This document shows, piece by piece, positions 1 to 11,265 of a stretch of DNA of 64,000 bases. Made by a program: the position numbers and the translations under genes. How positions within the stretch are numbered: position 1 is the first letter of the stretch; every line of letters begins with the position of its first letter. The notes under the pieces were generated by a model that was not told the DNA's origin, did no database searches, and worked only from the letters and a program-made list of their open reading frames with translations. Origin of the DNA: Epinephelus fuscoguttatus (lineage: Eukaryota > Chordata > Actinopteri > Perciformes > Serranidae); contig NC_064756.1 in NCBI RefSeq assembly GCF_011397635.1, positions 37,055,133 to 37,119,132 of the forward strand, given 5' to 3'.

Positions 1-3000
1 CTAAAGTCTCGTGGAGAATGGTATTAACTTGTGCAGAGGTATAAGCCTGGGGCAAATTTTTAGAACAGTTTTATCATTCGTGTGCCAGAGTTACATGCTG
101 GCGTTGATGACTAAAGAAACTTGCCACACTATTTATAGGATAATCTCATGAAATCCCCCATCACTCTCAACCCACCCTCACCCTCCCATTTATAATTATC
201 CTGCAGACTTTGTTCTCCTCTCTCCCTGTTCTTCCCTGACACATAGTGGAACTTAATGGAACTTCCTGTTTATCTATCAAAGGTCCTGCACACCCACGCA
301 AGAGCCTTGAGTCAGCCTCGTTGATTAGAGCTCAGTTCAAGACGACAGTGAGGGAGTTATCGGTCAAACATACACAGTCACAAGATCTAATCAGTGTAAG
401 TGTAGAGTCAGAGACTTGTGAAATGCTTTGCATTTTTAGTGTTCCTACTACGCTGAATGGAACAGGGTGGAATTTGATTTAGCAATTTCCAGGTCTTCAT
501 AAGTATGGAAAAATATTTGTTTTTTCCAGAATATTGGTCCTACTCTGTTTTTTTAAATCTAAAATTATAAATTTCCAAGAATAATTTGTTCACACATGTG
601 GAGGTCATAGTGTTTGGAGCAGGCACGCGCAAACAGAAAGGTGGCTGAACTGAAAGCCGTGCTAACAGTGCTAAAGACAGAGCTGACATTGTTTTGTTTG
701 GAACCAGAGGGAGGACATCACGCTTCCAAGATGATGCTGTCCTGACCCACAGTGGTAACCACCGTATGAGCACGGTGCAGACTGGCAGCGATTAGCTAGC
801 AAGAAGCTTGGATTAGGACACACACGTTGAGTGAATTCTTTCTCTGCTTAGGTTGCCATCACTCATATCTTTACATAGCGAATAGATGTTTGCTGCTGTA
901 TTAATGCTCTGAATCTCGTAGAACCCTTAAGCATGTCCGAGTTTTTTATAAGTTAAGCAGTGATTTAGTTATCACAAAAGTAAATGGACTATCTCTTCTG
1001 CATAAGGAAACCTTTATGGCTGCATTCTTCATTGTTTCCATGGACACAGTGCATAAACAAGGCTGCACAGGCAGTGTGAATGTGATTTAACTTTTTCAAC
1101 TCATTTTAACTGTTTGTGCTGAGATTGCAAATATGGTCTAAAAAAATCTACTGAAAAGTCTGGAAATTTGAGTCTGGAAAAGTATGGAATTCTAAAATGG
1201 AAAATGTGGCACCCTGCACTCTCGAGTCCAGGCTTTTCAAAAGATAGTGTCAGTGGCATGTAACTAAAATCAACAGTCCCATGACATAGACAAATTGCCC
1301 AAACACTGTCAAAAAAGTGGGAGTGACTCTTAAGATGCAAAAAGTATTGATTTATTCAATGTACAAAAGATGACAGTGACAGGTTTTCACAAAGGACCAT
1401 CGTCAGCACAACTTACCAAAGTATAAACCCTGAGAGGGTTTATCATGGATGTATATGGTGTCTTTGATTATGAAATTATCCTGTCTTCAGCACAGAGGGA
1501 ACTGTTCTTGTATTAAGGTCCTGGCATGCACCAATTGAGGAGATGACATCATCATTACCCAGACACTAACATTTTTAAAAAAAACTGCACAAGTAGGGTT
1601 AAAAAATTCTCTGTTTTAGTGATTTAAAACTGCATTTACATGTCGACAAGAGGCCAAATCATAAAGGACAATATTCATTATCAAAAACATCTGTATAGGT
1701 GTAGACAGGGCCTGCCTTTACTGTGAGTTCTAGGTTTGCATTTTATGTCCTTGTTGAAGGTCCAGAGCTGAAATGCTGACCAAGTAAAATGTTAATTTAA
1801 TATTGTATACAAGTTGTCCTAAATATGTCGGTGCCTCAAGGTTATAATTATGAACCATATCTTGTAATACAGAGTGTAGAAATAAACAACATCATTCAAC
1901 TTGTCGCTAAATATGTCAGTGCAACAAATGTGCAATTATTTTCAGCTATTTATAAAATACATTTAGTTTGTTTTTTAAGAAACATGCTGTCCTTTAGGGG
2001 TCAGTAAACAATCTTATCCTCCTCATCTGCCATCAGAGGGTGTGTACAACATAACATATTCTAACAGGGAGGCAAAGGGGAGGTGTCCACTGCTAAAAGT
2101 GTGGCTTAAAGTTAGTGAACATAAAAACAAGACATGAGACAAGAAGAAAAGCCTTAGCATGTCTCCCACTCAGCTGTCCTCCTATTTGGTAGGTATATCA
2201 GATATGCTCTATAGAATAATATTTCTCTAAGCTAATGAGTTGCTTTTGGTCATTTTTTATGCAATCAAACAGAAAAGGGATGGGAGCACAAGTGCCTAAA
2301 CTAAGCTGGCTACAGGCATAAACTCTATAGACTCATCACCACATGCACAATGTCATGCTAATAGGCTTATCACAGATTGTTAAAAGAATTCTAGATGCAA
2401 CTCTTTGAGTCTAATTTTCTTACTAAAACTAAGACGGAAGTTATGTGTAAACATACAGTGACCATCTGTCACCTCCCTCTGGCCATGGACTTTGAAGATG
2501 TTGTCAAGCTGTTACTCTGATCAACACCGGCCAGTAGAGATGTGTCTTACATCTGTCAGTGTAGGCCCCGCCATCAAGTTTCAGCTCAACAGTAAGCAAG
2601 CTTTTGGATTTAAAAACAAATCCTTTGGATCGACAAAAAAAAACTTTTTGAATTTGCAAACAAAAGTTTTCAATTGACATCAATACATTTTTACTCACAA
2701 ATTTATCTTACTTGCAATAAAACCTTTTTTGATTGCAGTGTCCATAGCTCTGCTTTCAAATCGTTACTGTGTGGAAAATTGTGTTCACTACCCTTTTCTA
2801 TTTGGTTGCATAATAAAGACGCAAAAGCAGGTTAAGTCCATATTTCTCCAATGTCCTTTCATTTAAAATACAGCTTGTATAAAACATAATTTGCTCTTGA
2901 CAACAATGAGTTACAGCCTACAATGCAAACATCAATTGTAACAAAGTGTCAACATGTCTGATTGGTACAGATTTAGTCAAAATTGGTAGGCGATGATATA

Positions 3001-3361
3001 AACAGTTTCATCGATATTTTGAAAGATCAACTTGTCAGTCCTCCCTGATGTACAGTTGTGACACTATTATGTCACAAGTTATGCTTAAGGTAGCAGAGGA
3101 CTTTTCTATTGACAAAATTAAAATAATTAACACCATAAATTGATGCAAAAAAAAAGACACACATTAGCGCATAAAATTTACCAGCATGCAGGACATTAAG
3201 TGTTTGATTTTTGAATTCTTTGGTGAAGGATACCCAGACTCTCTGTTACATATGTGCCCCTCCACAATACTGAAACCAAATCTACGCAGTGGATTAATAC
3301 AGATATCCAGTGTCTGCAATAAACTACCATCAGCGGGTAGATTGACTTGGCTGGTTTATTG
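1..3361. other. Upstream intergenic DNA, no gene seen
   Basis: This AT-rich stretch has only short chance frames on both strands (none above about 102 codons) and none resembles a known protein. I see no exon of a recognisable gene, no RNA gene and no clear complete transposon. It lies upstream of the galnt17 promoter side. Confidence 0.5.
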
Positions 3362-3369
3362 GTCTAGCT

Positions 3370-3705
3370 TAGGGATGTGCAATAATATCGGCATGTCATT
3401 GGTATCACCCAATATTGGCTTTAAAATGAACTATCAGAATCAGCTAACATGCTTTTTTCTTATTTTGTACATTAATGAATATTACATACATTGAAAAGCA
3501 TTCAATTTCATGTCTTCATCTGCTGGTGGGCCATCATGGTGAGCATATGAATACATAATATGATGTTAAATCCACTACAGAAGAGACTTGATGATCAAAT
3601 TAGGTGGGGGAAAGTGGATATATCAATGACGTTTCTCAGCCAAATAAGTTGTTATATATTGGCATATTGGATAACAGAAAAAAAATCCAGTATCATGCAG
3701 CCCTA
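3370..3705. mobile_element. Small hAT-like MITE (336 bp)
   Basis: The element starts TAGGGATGTGCAA and ends TCATGCAGCCCTA, giving short imperfect terminal inverted repeats. It is flanked by 8-bp sequences GTCTAGCT (3362-3369) and GTCTAGTG (3706-3713), which match at 6 of 8 positions. An 8-bp target duplication with TAGGG-type ends is typical of non-autonomous hAT elements. It has no coding capacity. Confidence 0.55.
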
Positions 3706-3713
3706 GTCTAGTG

Positions 3714-5410
3714 CTAATGTATGAGTACCGTTATTTGTGATATATGTATTTTATATAAAGAAGTGCTTATGAAACTTTTCTGTACGTTTAGCTGAACTTT
3801 GCTGAGTTCATTTTATTTTGCACTACCACATGTCCATTTTTATTTTTATTTTTCAAGCTCTGTCTGTGTTGTAAAGCCTCCAATTAAACTGCACCGTGAG
3901 CAGCTATAGATTTGTAGTTGTTCGCGGGTAAATGCAGAGCAAACTTCAACAGCTAAAGCAAACATAAACGCTGACAGACACACATAAACATTCAGTTGAT
4001 TGTATCCCCAGAGCACAACCAGCCTCAGAGTTTTTACGTTTTTCCAGGGTTGAATTTAGTTCAACTTGCCGACTTGAAGCATGAACTGTCCATCACTTGA
4101 CTAGTTCCTCTATAGCAAGTTGAGGGGTTGACAAAAGTACTTGAGAATATCACGTTCACCCCTTCAACAAAAATCAAGTCAAATCTACTCTTACACTTAT
4201 TTTTTTCTGTTGTCTTCTGCACTGCTGTCACACAATCTCTTGCTCTTACATTTCTCTCTTTTGTTCTCTCCTGCATCTCAGCGTGTCTCTCTCTACTGCT
4301 TTAGGAATTTTTCTCCTTTTGAATTTCAATTCCTCCCCAGCGTGTGCGCTCTCCTCCCGCCTTTTTCGAAAACTCTCTTTTCCCCTTTTCTCTCTGTATC
4401 TCTGCTTCCTTGTGTGCGTCTCACTGATGCTCTGTCTCTTCTTCCCCCTTGATGTTTCTTTCTGTTTGTCTCTTGATTCGTCTCACACTGTCTAGCGCTG
4501 GTTTTGATCTCACTATACCTCTCTTTCCCTTTTTCTCTCACACACACTCTCAGACTGTCTCTTTCCTCCTGGGTTGCCTGCAGATCACAGTTGGCATGTC
4601 TCTCAGTAAGCTACAGAGTTACTGAGCTCCTTGATTCATCCCCGCTATCTGGGTGACCCATTTCTGCACAAACTCACACATTTTCATGCTGTGAAATAAA
4701 AAGTACTGTAAAGTGTTTTACCACATCAGTTCAACAATATACCTATACCACCAACATGAGATTCTTTCTCACTATAGATCTATAAATCTAGCCTTTGGAA
4801 AACGGAGAGTGGAAATGGAGAATCACAAAGGTCTATTCTTGGCCCTCCATGTAGAAGAAGGCCTCAGTATGAAGAACAGACTAAACACACTCTAAACCAA
4901 CCACAATTCAAGCAGGTAAATACGCTGTCCTTCAACCTGTGACACCAGAGAATAAAACTCCTCTATTTAGCTGTACAAGACTCCTGCAACAAATCCTACT
5001 GAATGGAAATACTAGAAAACCCAACCCCAGCATCAGAACTCTCTTTACCAGGACATAATGTTCAGTCCCAATAGTTGATCACCTCACTGGTGAAAGAATT
5101 GCAAAGTTTATAGCTTATGGCGAGTAAGCAAATAGACCAGTTTGTGACGTCAGACCACAGAACACTATGTCAGATATCCCTACAAACACTTGAAATTTAC
5201 CAATTTCATTTACCCCAAACCTTATACACCAACACTGAAGCCATCGGAAATAAAGCTACACTAAATATGTGCCTGCACACACACAGATCATTCCAGTGAC
5301 CTGAAATAACTCCCAAAATGTTAAGTTTAGGCTCCCTAAGTCTGTCATAATAAAATGGAGTGTAGGATCAATTAGTTATTTTACATACAGGGGCTGGTTC
5401 TATTGGCTTC
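3714..5410. other. Intergenic DNA, no gene seen
   Basis: No coding sequence is supported here. The ORFs around 4141-4547 are products of a pyrimidine-rich low-complexity tract (annotated separately). Confidence 0.5.
4243..4570. repeat. Pyrimidine-rich (CT/TTC) low-complexity tract
   Basis: About 330 bases are dominated by C and T on the + strand (repeated CTCTCT, TTTCTC and TTCCTC words). The asymmetry gives long open frames on both strands with biased Ser/Leu/Phe or Arg/Glu/Lys composition, which should not be read as genes. Confidence 0.7.
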
Positions 5411-5417
5411 ATCACAC

Positions 5418-5658
5418 TGTGACCTCCGGCATGCACTGTGGCTGTTTGCAGCCATAATGAGATCGCAGATACAAGAGGCCAGAGTAAGTTTCCTCCGAAG
5501 GGTGGCTGGGCTCAGCTGTAGAAATAGGGTAAGGAGTTCTGCCTCTGGATCCCCCAGGAGGATCTGGAAAGTGTTGCTGTAGAGAGGGGTGTCTGGAGTT
5601 CTTTGCTCAGCCTGCTGTCCTTGTGACTTTGCTTCATATAAGCGGTTGGAAATGGAAC
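5418..5658 (+). mobile_element. Rex/RTE-type LINE 3'-end fragment
   Basis: The words TTTCCTCCGAAGGGTGGCTG (5488-5507) and GGATCCCCCAGGAGGATCTG (5547-5566), then a TCAGCCTGCTG block and ATAAGCGGTTGGAAATGG at the end, are the familiar 3' end of an abundant fish LINE family of the Rex/RTE kind. The blocks between are shorter than in a typical copy, so there is an internal deletion near 5530. The family name is from memory of fish repeats and not certain. Confidence 0.5.
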
Positions 5659-5674
5659 GGAAAATGGAATGGCT

Positions 5675-6356
5675 TTAAAGGAGCAGTGTGTAGGATTTAC
5701 TTGCATCTATAGTGGCGAGGACTGCAGATTACAACTAGATGAAACTTCTGCTGTGTGCCAGGCGTAAACTCCTGGTTACGATTCCTTCAGTGTTCATTGT
5801 TCAGGAGGTTTTTACCAGAAGCAGAATTATCTGTGGAGGTCTCCTCCTCTCCTAAACAAACAGACCAGGTAATTAGACTGGGTTAAAACCACTAAATAAA
5901 ATAAAGCAGTTTCACTTTTCAAATCAGTGTTTCTCTGGTGCTACCTGCTAGCCCAGCAGCTGCTATGTGTGCTCACCTATTTTCTCTGATCCGGGCATTC
6001 AGGAGGTTTTTACCTGGAGCTGAATTATCAGCATAGGTCTCCTCCTCTCCAAAACAAACAGACCCAGTGAGGGGCCACAGTTTCATGTTAAAGATCACTG
6101 TTTTTCCAATGCTGTTTGACTTATCCCACTGGGGCTGCTAACTGTGGTGGCTGACGTGAAAACACGAATGGCCCTATCTATATGGCAGTGAGACATTGCG
6201 AACTCGGTGGTGGGCCCACTCCCTAGATATGAACGTCTCATTCTAAAAACACAGTAATTCATATTTTCAGGTGATTATACACTGAAGAAGACATACTTAT
6301 TATTTTATATTCCATTTCTACCAGTATGCCCCTTAATCCTACACAATGGACCCTAA
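5675..6356. mobile_element. TTAA-type MITE, copy A (near full length)
   Basis: The left end reads TTAA then AGGAGCAGTGTGTAGGATTT. The right end reads TAATCCTACACAATGGACCC then CTAA, giving inverted terminal repeats of about 20 bp with a TTAA-like flank. Inside are an internally repeated TTCAGGAGGTTTTTACC segment (5801 and 5999) and CTCCTCCTCT blocks. It is non-coding. The same family recurs at about 10.8, 17.7, 22.0, 25.1, 30.5 and 36.3 kb. Confidence 0.7.
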
Positions 6357-7576
6357 AGAATACAATACTTTCATTCCTAATGGAGTATTCATCTATTGTG
6401 GTGTAACACTTCCACAAAAGTAAGAATACTTCTGCCACCACAGCTCATTTCACCAGATAAATTCCCTCAGGGGACAAAGACAAATCACAGGATGATCTAT
6501 CAGATTAATCTGATGTGATTTCTCCCTATGAGGAGGAACACAGTCTGAGACAATTGTATATAATGGATAATTAAGTTACTGTCTTCACCAGCTTTGTGAG
6601 GGTAATGACATCTCCGAATATAGTCGTCAAACATCATCCCATGGGCTTACCTCTCGTGAAATGAACTATAAAACACATTTTTAGTATTTAAGACAAAAAA
6701 GAATCTCCCCTGAAGACTAGGCTACAAATAGACCCAAGAAGCCCACTGTGGGACAGTGTGAAATATTTGAATATTCTCTAATTGTAGATAATTGGCTGTC
6801 AGTGAGGAGACACCCCACCCACCACCCCTGACCTGCTGCGAAGTAAAACGTCACCGGATCCACTCCACGTTTTTCCCTGCGCCTTATTAAGCGCTGTGTG
6901 GGAGAATCAGAGGAAATAACAAGGCACAACAAACAAGAAGGGCGTGCAGAATAACAGGAAAGCATCGGTATGTGCTGACTGAATGAGGAGAAAATGTGAA
7001 GGAACATCAGAAATCAGGACGTGTTTCTATGCTGCTGCCGCTGCTGCTGCGTTCCCGGAGCATCATCTGTACCTTGAGCGGAGGATGCTGCATCTCCTCA
7101 TCCGCTGCTATCTGCTCACAATCTGTGCAGCCTCCTAAACTGCATCTCACTGTGAATCTCACAGCGTGTGACGGCTGGAAGATTATGTGCGAACAGGCTT
7201 TCGGGGAGCAGATAGGTTGACTTAACGTTTAGGAGGTTTTGCCTGAGCATCTGCAAGGATTTTTTTTTTCCGCGCGCAGTCCTCCTCGGTCGCATCACTG
7301 CCGACTTGTGTTAGGCGCAAAGGAGGGGGAAAGACAGACTTGATAATCCCCTCAGTGTTCAATTATTTAGCAGTATCTGTTCCCCAGGATCAACATATGC
7401 TGGTGTCTTTGTCTTACATCCTCCGTGCGTGATTTTAAACCCAGGCTTGAAGTGGCGTTGACACGGATGAAAGCCGATGGCCAGGCGCCCCAAATTTCCT
7501 CAGAAGGGGGATGCAACCTAAAATAACCCCGGTGCCAAATGGTAAGAGAGCAGGTGTCTGACCACCAATCAGTGCA
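6357..7576 (+). other. Upstream flank and probable promoter region of galnt17
   Basis: This stretch contains no supported exon. From about 6850 onward it becomes richer in G and C, with CG dinucleotides (for example around 7030-7160 and 7268-7315), as expected near a vertebrate promoter and first exon. No TATA box or transcription start can be fixed from sequence alone. The ORFs here are chance frames. Confidence 0.4.
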
Positions 7577-7786
7577 ATGGAACTGACTTGTCGTATTGTC
7601 TCTGTTGGTATTCTCTGTTTATCTATAAGGTGTGTTCGTCTAACCCGCATGCTGAATTATCCCTGCAGCTTTCTGCACATCGCAAACCGAGGGAGCCCTG
7701 AATCTGTGACACATACGGCTTCTCCGGAGACTCTCCCCCCTGCTGGCCCCCGAACAGTCGGAGCCCGGATATCGGCGACTTTTTAA
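7577..7786 (+). promoter_or_regulatory. Candidate upstream ORF in the galnt17 5' leader
   Basis: A 69-codon frame runs from ATG at 7577 to TAA at 7784-7786. Its stop codon overlaps the galnt17 start codon by one base (TAATG). If the transcript begins upstream of 7577, this would be a uORF positioned for termination-reinitiation. The peptide resembles nothing I recognise, so the role is inferred only from geometry. Confidence 0.3.
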
Positions 7787-8026
7787 TGGCTTTTGTGTTT
7801 AGAAGATGGAGGGTTTTACTGGTGCTGAACGTGCTTGCGGTTGCGGGGTTCATGACTTACTGGGCCAAGTGCAACACACGCAGCGTCCGAGCCGCCGGTC
7901 CGGAGGTTCCGGCTGACGGGAAGAGGCCCCGGGGCAACGGGACGGCGCAGGGCCCCAGCATCAGCCATGAGGTGCTGCTGAAGAGACTCAGCTCGCTGGA
8001 GGATGTGGTGTACAGGCAGCTAAATG
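7786..8026 (+). CDS. galnt17: galnt17 exon 1 (start codon, signal anchor, stem)
   Basis: Encodes residues 1-80 plus one base. The start [10 protein letters not shown] is followed by a hydrophobic anchor (about 10-26) and a stem containing an N-G-T sequon. The end VYRQLNG matches the exon 1 end of GALNT17. The donor is GTAAGG at 8027 (phase 1). The ATG has G at +4 but no purine at -3. Confidence 0.93.
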
Positions 8027-11000
8027 GTAAGGTAACATTTAAACTGGAAAAAAAAAAAATTTCCTCAAGGAATCTGTGTAAGTTCTTTCTAATGGGTTCC
8101 TCACATAGAAAATGTAATAAAGCAGTCTAATGAGTGAAGATATGTTACCATTTTTGTAATGTTTTTTTTCTCCAAGACCACCTTTTTTTAAACCACTTCA
8201 ACTGACTGAAGTTAAATTCAAAATTCCCAATGCAGATGACTATCTTAAAAAAAGAAAGGTTTTCTAATCATTAAGTAGCCTATATTATAATATAATATAT
8301 AGACTGATGAAGAAAATACATTGTCCTTCAGTGACAAGTTGTCACTGAAGGACAATGTCTTTACTTCATCAGGGAGGTGAGGTCAGGGTGGACAGCAGAG
8401 CCAAAGCTTTTCAGCAGGATGTTTGCCAAACCAGAGGCTTGAACACAGCTCAACGAGGCACTTTATTTTGCCACCCACGTCCAGTCACACTAAGAAGAAC
8501 CTTATTTTACCGCTAATTTGAAATAATGACAGCCTCAAGGCTTCATTAGCAGCTTGCAACCTGGAAACAAAAATGTGTTTGACTTGAAAAATATTTCACT
8601 GCTGTAAAGAAGGTCTTTCAAGAGGTGGAAAACCTTTAACTACCAGAATGCACTGCACTGTACTGGACCAATGAACGCTCCTGCTGGAGGGTGACATAAT
8701 GCAAGCTTGGTTGTTTTGAGTGGAAACAATATGACAGCCAGCTGGTAATAAACTATCTCAACTTACAGATAAATGGTAAGCTAAAATATGTTTCTGAAAA
8801 CATTAAAAGCAAGATATGGGCAAGGCAGTAACAGAATCTTAGTTCATATTTGATCAGCACTGCTTAGTTTTACTAATTGATCTCAGTATTGGTTTTCACA
8901 ATACCATAAATGGCTCCCATTCCCTGTTCACAAATTATTGTGTTACAGCCGGACAGTGTGCTAAAATATGACTCTGAAGACACTGTAGGTGGGAACATGC
9001 AACGCAGTAACATAGTCTTGGTTTATATTTGATCAGCACTGCCTAGATTTACAGTTTGATCAGAGTTTGGTCTGGGTTTGAGACAGAGAGGGGCTTGATC
9101 CACTTCTATACTCTGTGTGTCTGTGTTGGTGGGCATATGAAAATGTAGAAGTCCAATCTGTAGTTTGAGCAATAGCCTGAGAGCCAGTAATAATTTTGAG
9201 TTGGGAGATGAGCAGGGAGATCTGGGTGCTGGTAAGGTGGAGGGAAGTTTACCACAGTTCATTTACATATACTACCTACAATGTTATGATACAAGCTAGT
9301 TGAGAATTGGCAAAATATTCCTTTAAATCATAGTATATTATTTCATCAGCATACAGAGGAATTACTGAGCTCAGAGTAAGAAACCCTGGAATAGGCCTAA
9401 CTCTACACACCCCTGTTAAATGTATCCCTTCCTCAGGTATTCTGTGTGAATCTTGCCACCACTTCTCATAATGGGCATTCAGCTCAGATGTTCACCTGTT
9501 TTGACAGCCACTGACTACATACTGTATGCTCATGTGAGGTTGGAGCGGTGATGGGGAGGCAGGCTATCAGCTGTAAGCCACAGAGTGCGTTACTGAGAGG
9601 AGAGTGACTCAGCCACACTAAAGGCTCTTGACATGTAATCTTCTCTTGTTTGCCTCGCCCAGGTCTGTCCAAATCTCTGGGCCTGATTGAGGGCTTCGGG
9701 GGTCGGGGTAAAGGCGGCCTCCCTGCGACGCTGTTGCCAGCTGAGGAGAGCGACGCTAAAAACCTGAGGGAGAAGTACGGCTACAATGCCTACCTCAGTG
9801 ACAAAATCTCCCTGGATCGGACCATACCAGACCACCGGCCCAGCAAGTAAGTACATGTTACATGGATGAACTTAAAATTTCACCTTCACGTTTTTTTCAC
9901 AACTGTTTCTTAAATTTTGGCCTCCACCCAATACATTGGAGATGAATTGAATTTTGTTTGTGATGCAAACTGTGTTGTAAAATTACATATGAATAATTTA
10001 TCAGCACTGTTTTCACTGGAACTACTTTATTGGTAGAAAGTGGTTTCAACAGTGTGTTCTGTCCATTAACCAGACAGACCCTGATACTGTTTATTTAAAG
10101 CCATGTTGCTGATGAATTATTAAAATGGAGCATAACGATAGTTTAGGCAGAGCACTGAAGTCCCACTTGCATTAGCTGATTGGCGTCAGCTCTTTCATTC
10201 ATGCTCCACAATAACTGGATCATTCACAGCTGTGTGGTAATCAGCCGACGAGTCACACCCAGTCATATTCATGTAGGTATACACTGCAGCCATTATAAGC
10301 TGACACTTCTCCCTATTACTCTGCTGGTACGCTCATGGCAGCTCCCCCTTCCACCACAACCTCCTCCTTACTTATTATATTTTAGGTATTGCTTAAAGAG
10401 ACTTTGCACTCCCCCAAGAAAACATATTTTTCCTCTTACCTATAGTGCTATTAATCAATCTAGTTTTGGGAGTCGTGAATGTTGGAGATGTCGGCCGTAG
10501 AGATGCCTGCCTTCTCTTGGTTATAATGGAACTAGATGACGCTCAGCTTGTGGTGCTCAAAGTGCCAAAGAAATACATTTGAAAAACTCAACAGCAATGA
10601 CTCCTTCCAGAAATCATGACCCGGTCACTCACTAATCCACAAACCTTGTTGTGAGCGGTTTCATGTAGGAACTATTTTCTTTTTACTGATCTACACCAAC
10701 CAACCGTATCACTGTGAAGAAGGAAGCATCTACTGCTAGCTCATCCAGCAGCATTGAGCTAGCAAACACTGCAGCTCAGCCAAGGAGAAATCTGCATTAT
10801 GGCAGGTTCTGTGGACAAAGACCTGCTCCCTATGTAGATATAAACAGCTCATTCTAAGGTAACAAACCCAACAATTCTTATTATCAGGTGATTATACACT
10901 GAAGAAAACATACTTAATATATTATATTCCATTTCTGCCAATATATCCCCTTAAATTCCACACAATGGACCTTTAACGTTTGGTTGACAGTTCATCATCC

Positions 11001-11217
11001 ACTACCTACAGTGAAGTCCAAAAGCAGGCTGACATGCTGTCATCTGTCACTTTTTGCAGTGCACATGTAGTGTTCATTTGTAGGGCAATTCACCTGTTCT
11101 TATAAATCTCTCTCTCCCACTCTGCCTCTTACTCTCATATTTGAGTTGCACTATCAGGTTGGCTATCAATCTCCAGGCATGCATGGACACACACATACAC
11201 AAACACACGCATGCACG

Positions 11218-11265
<48 letters not shown>

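Noticed and set aside
4141..4547. Overlapping 70- to 103-codon frames on both strands
   Set aside because: They are products of a pyrimidine-rich low-complexity tract, as shown by biased composition in each frame.
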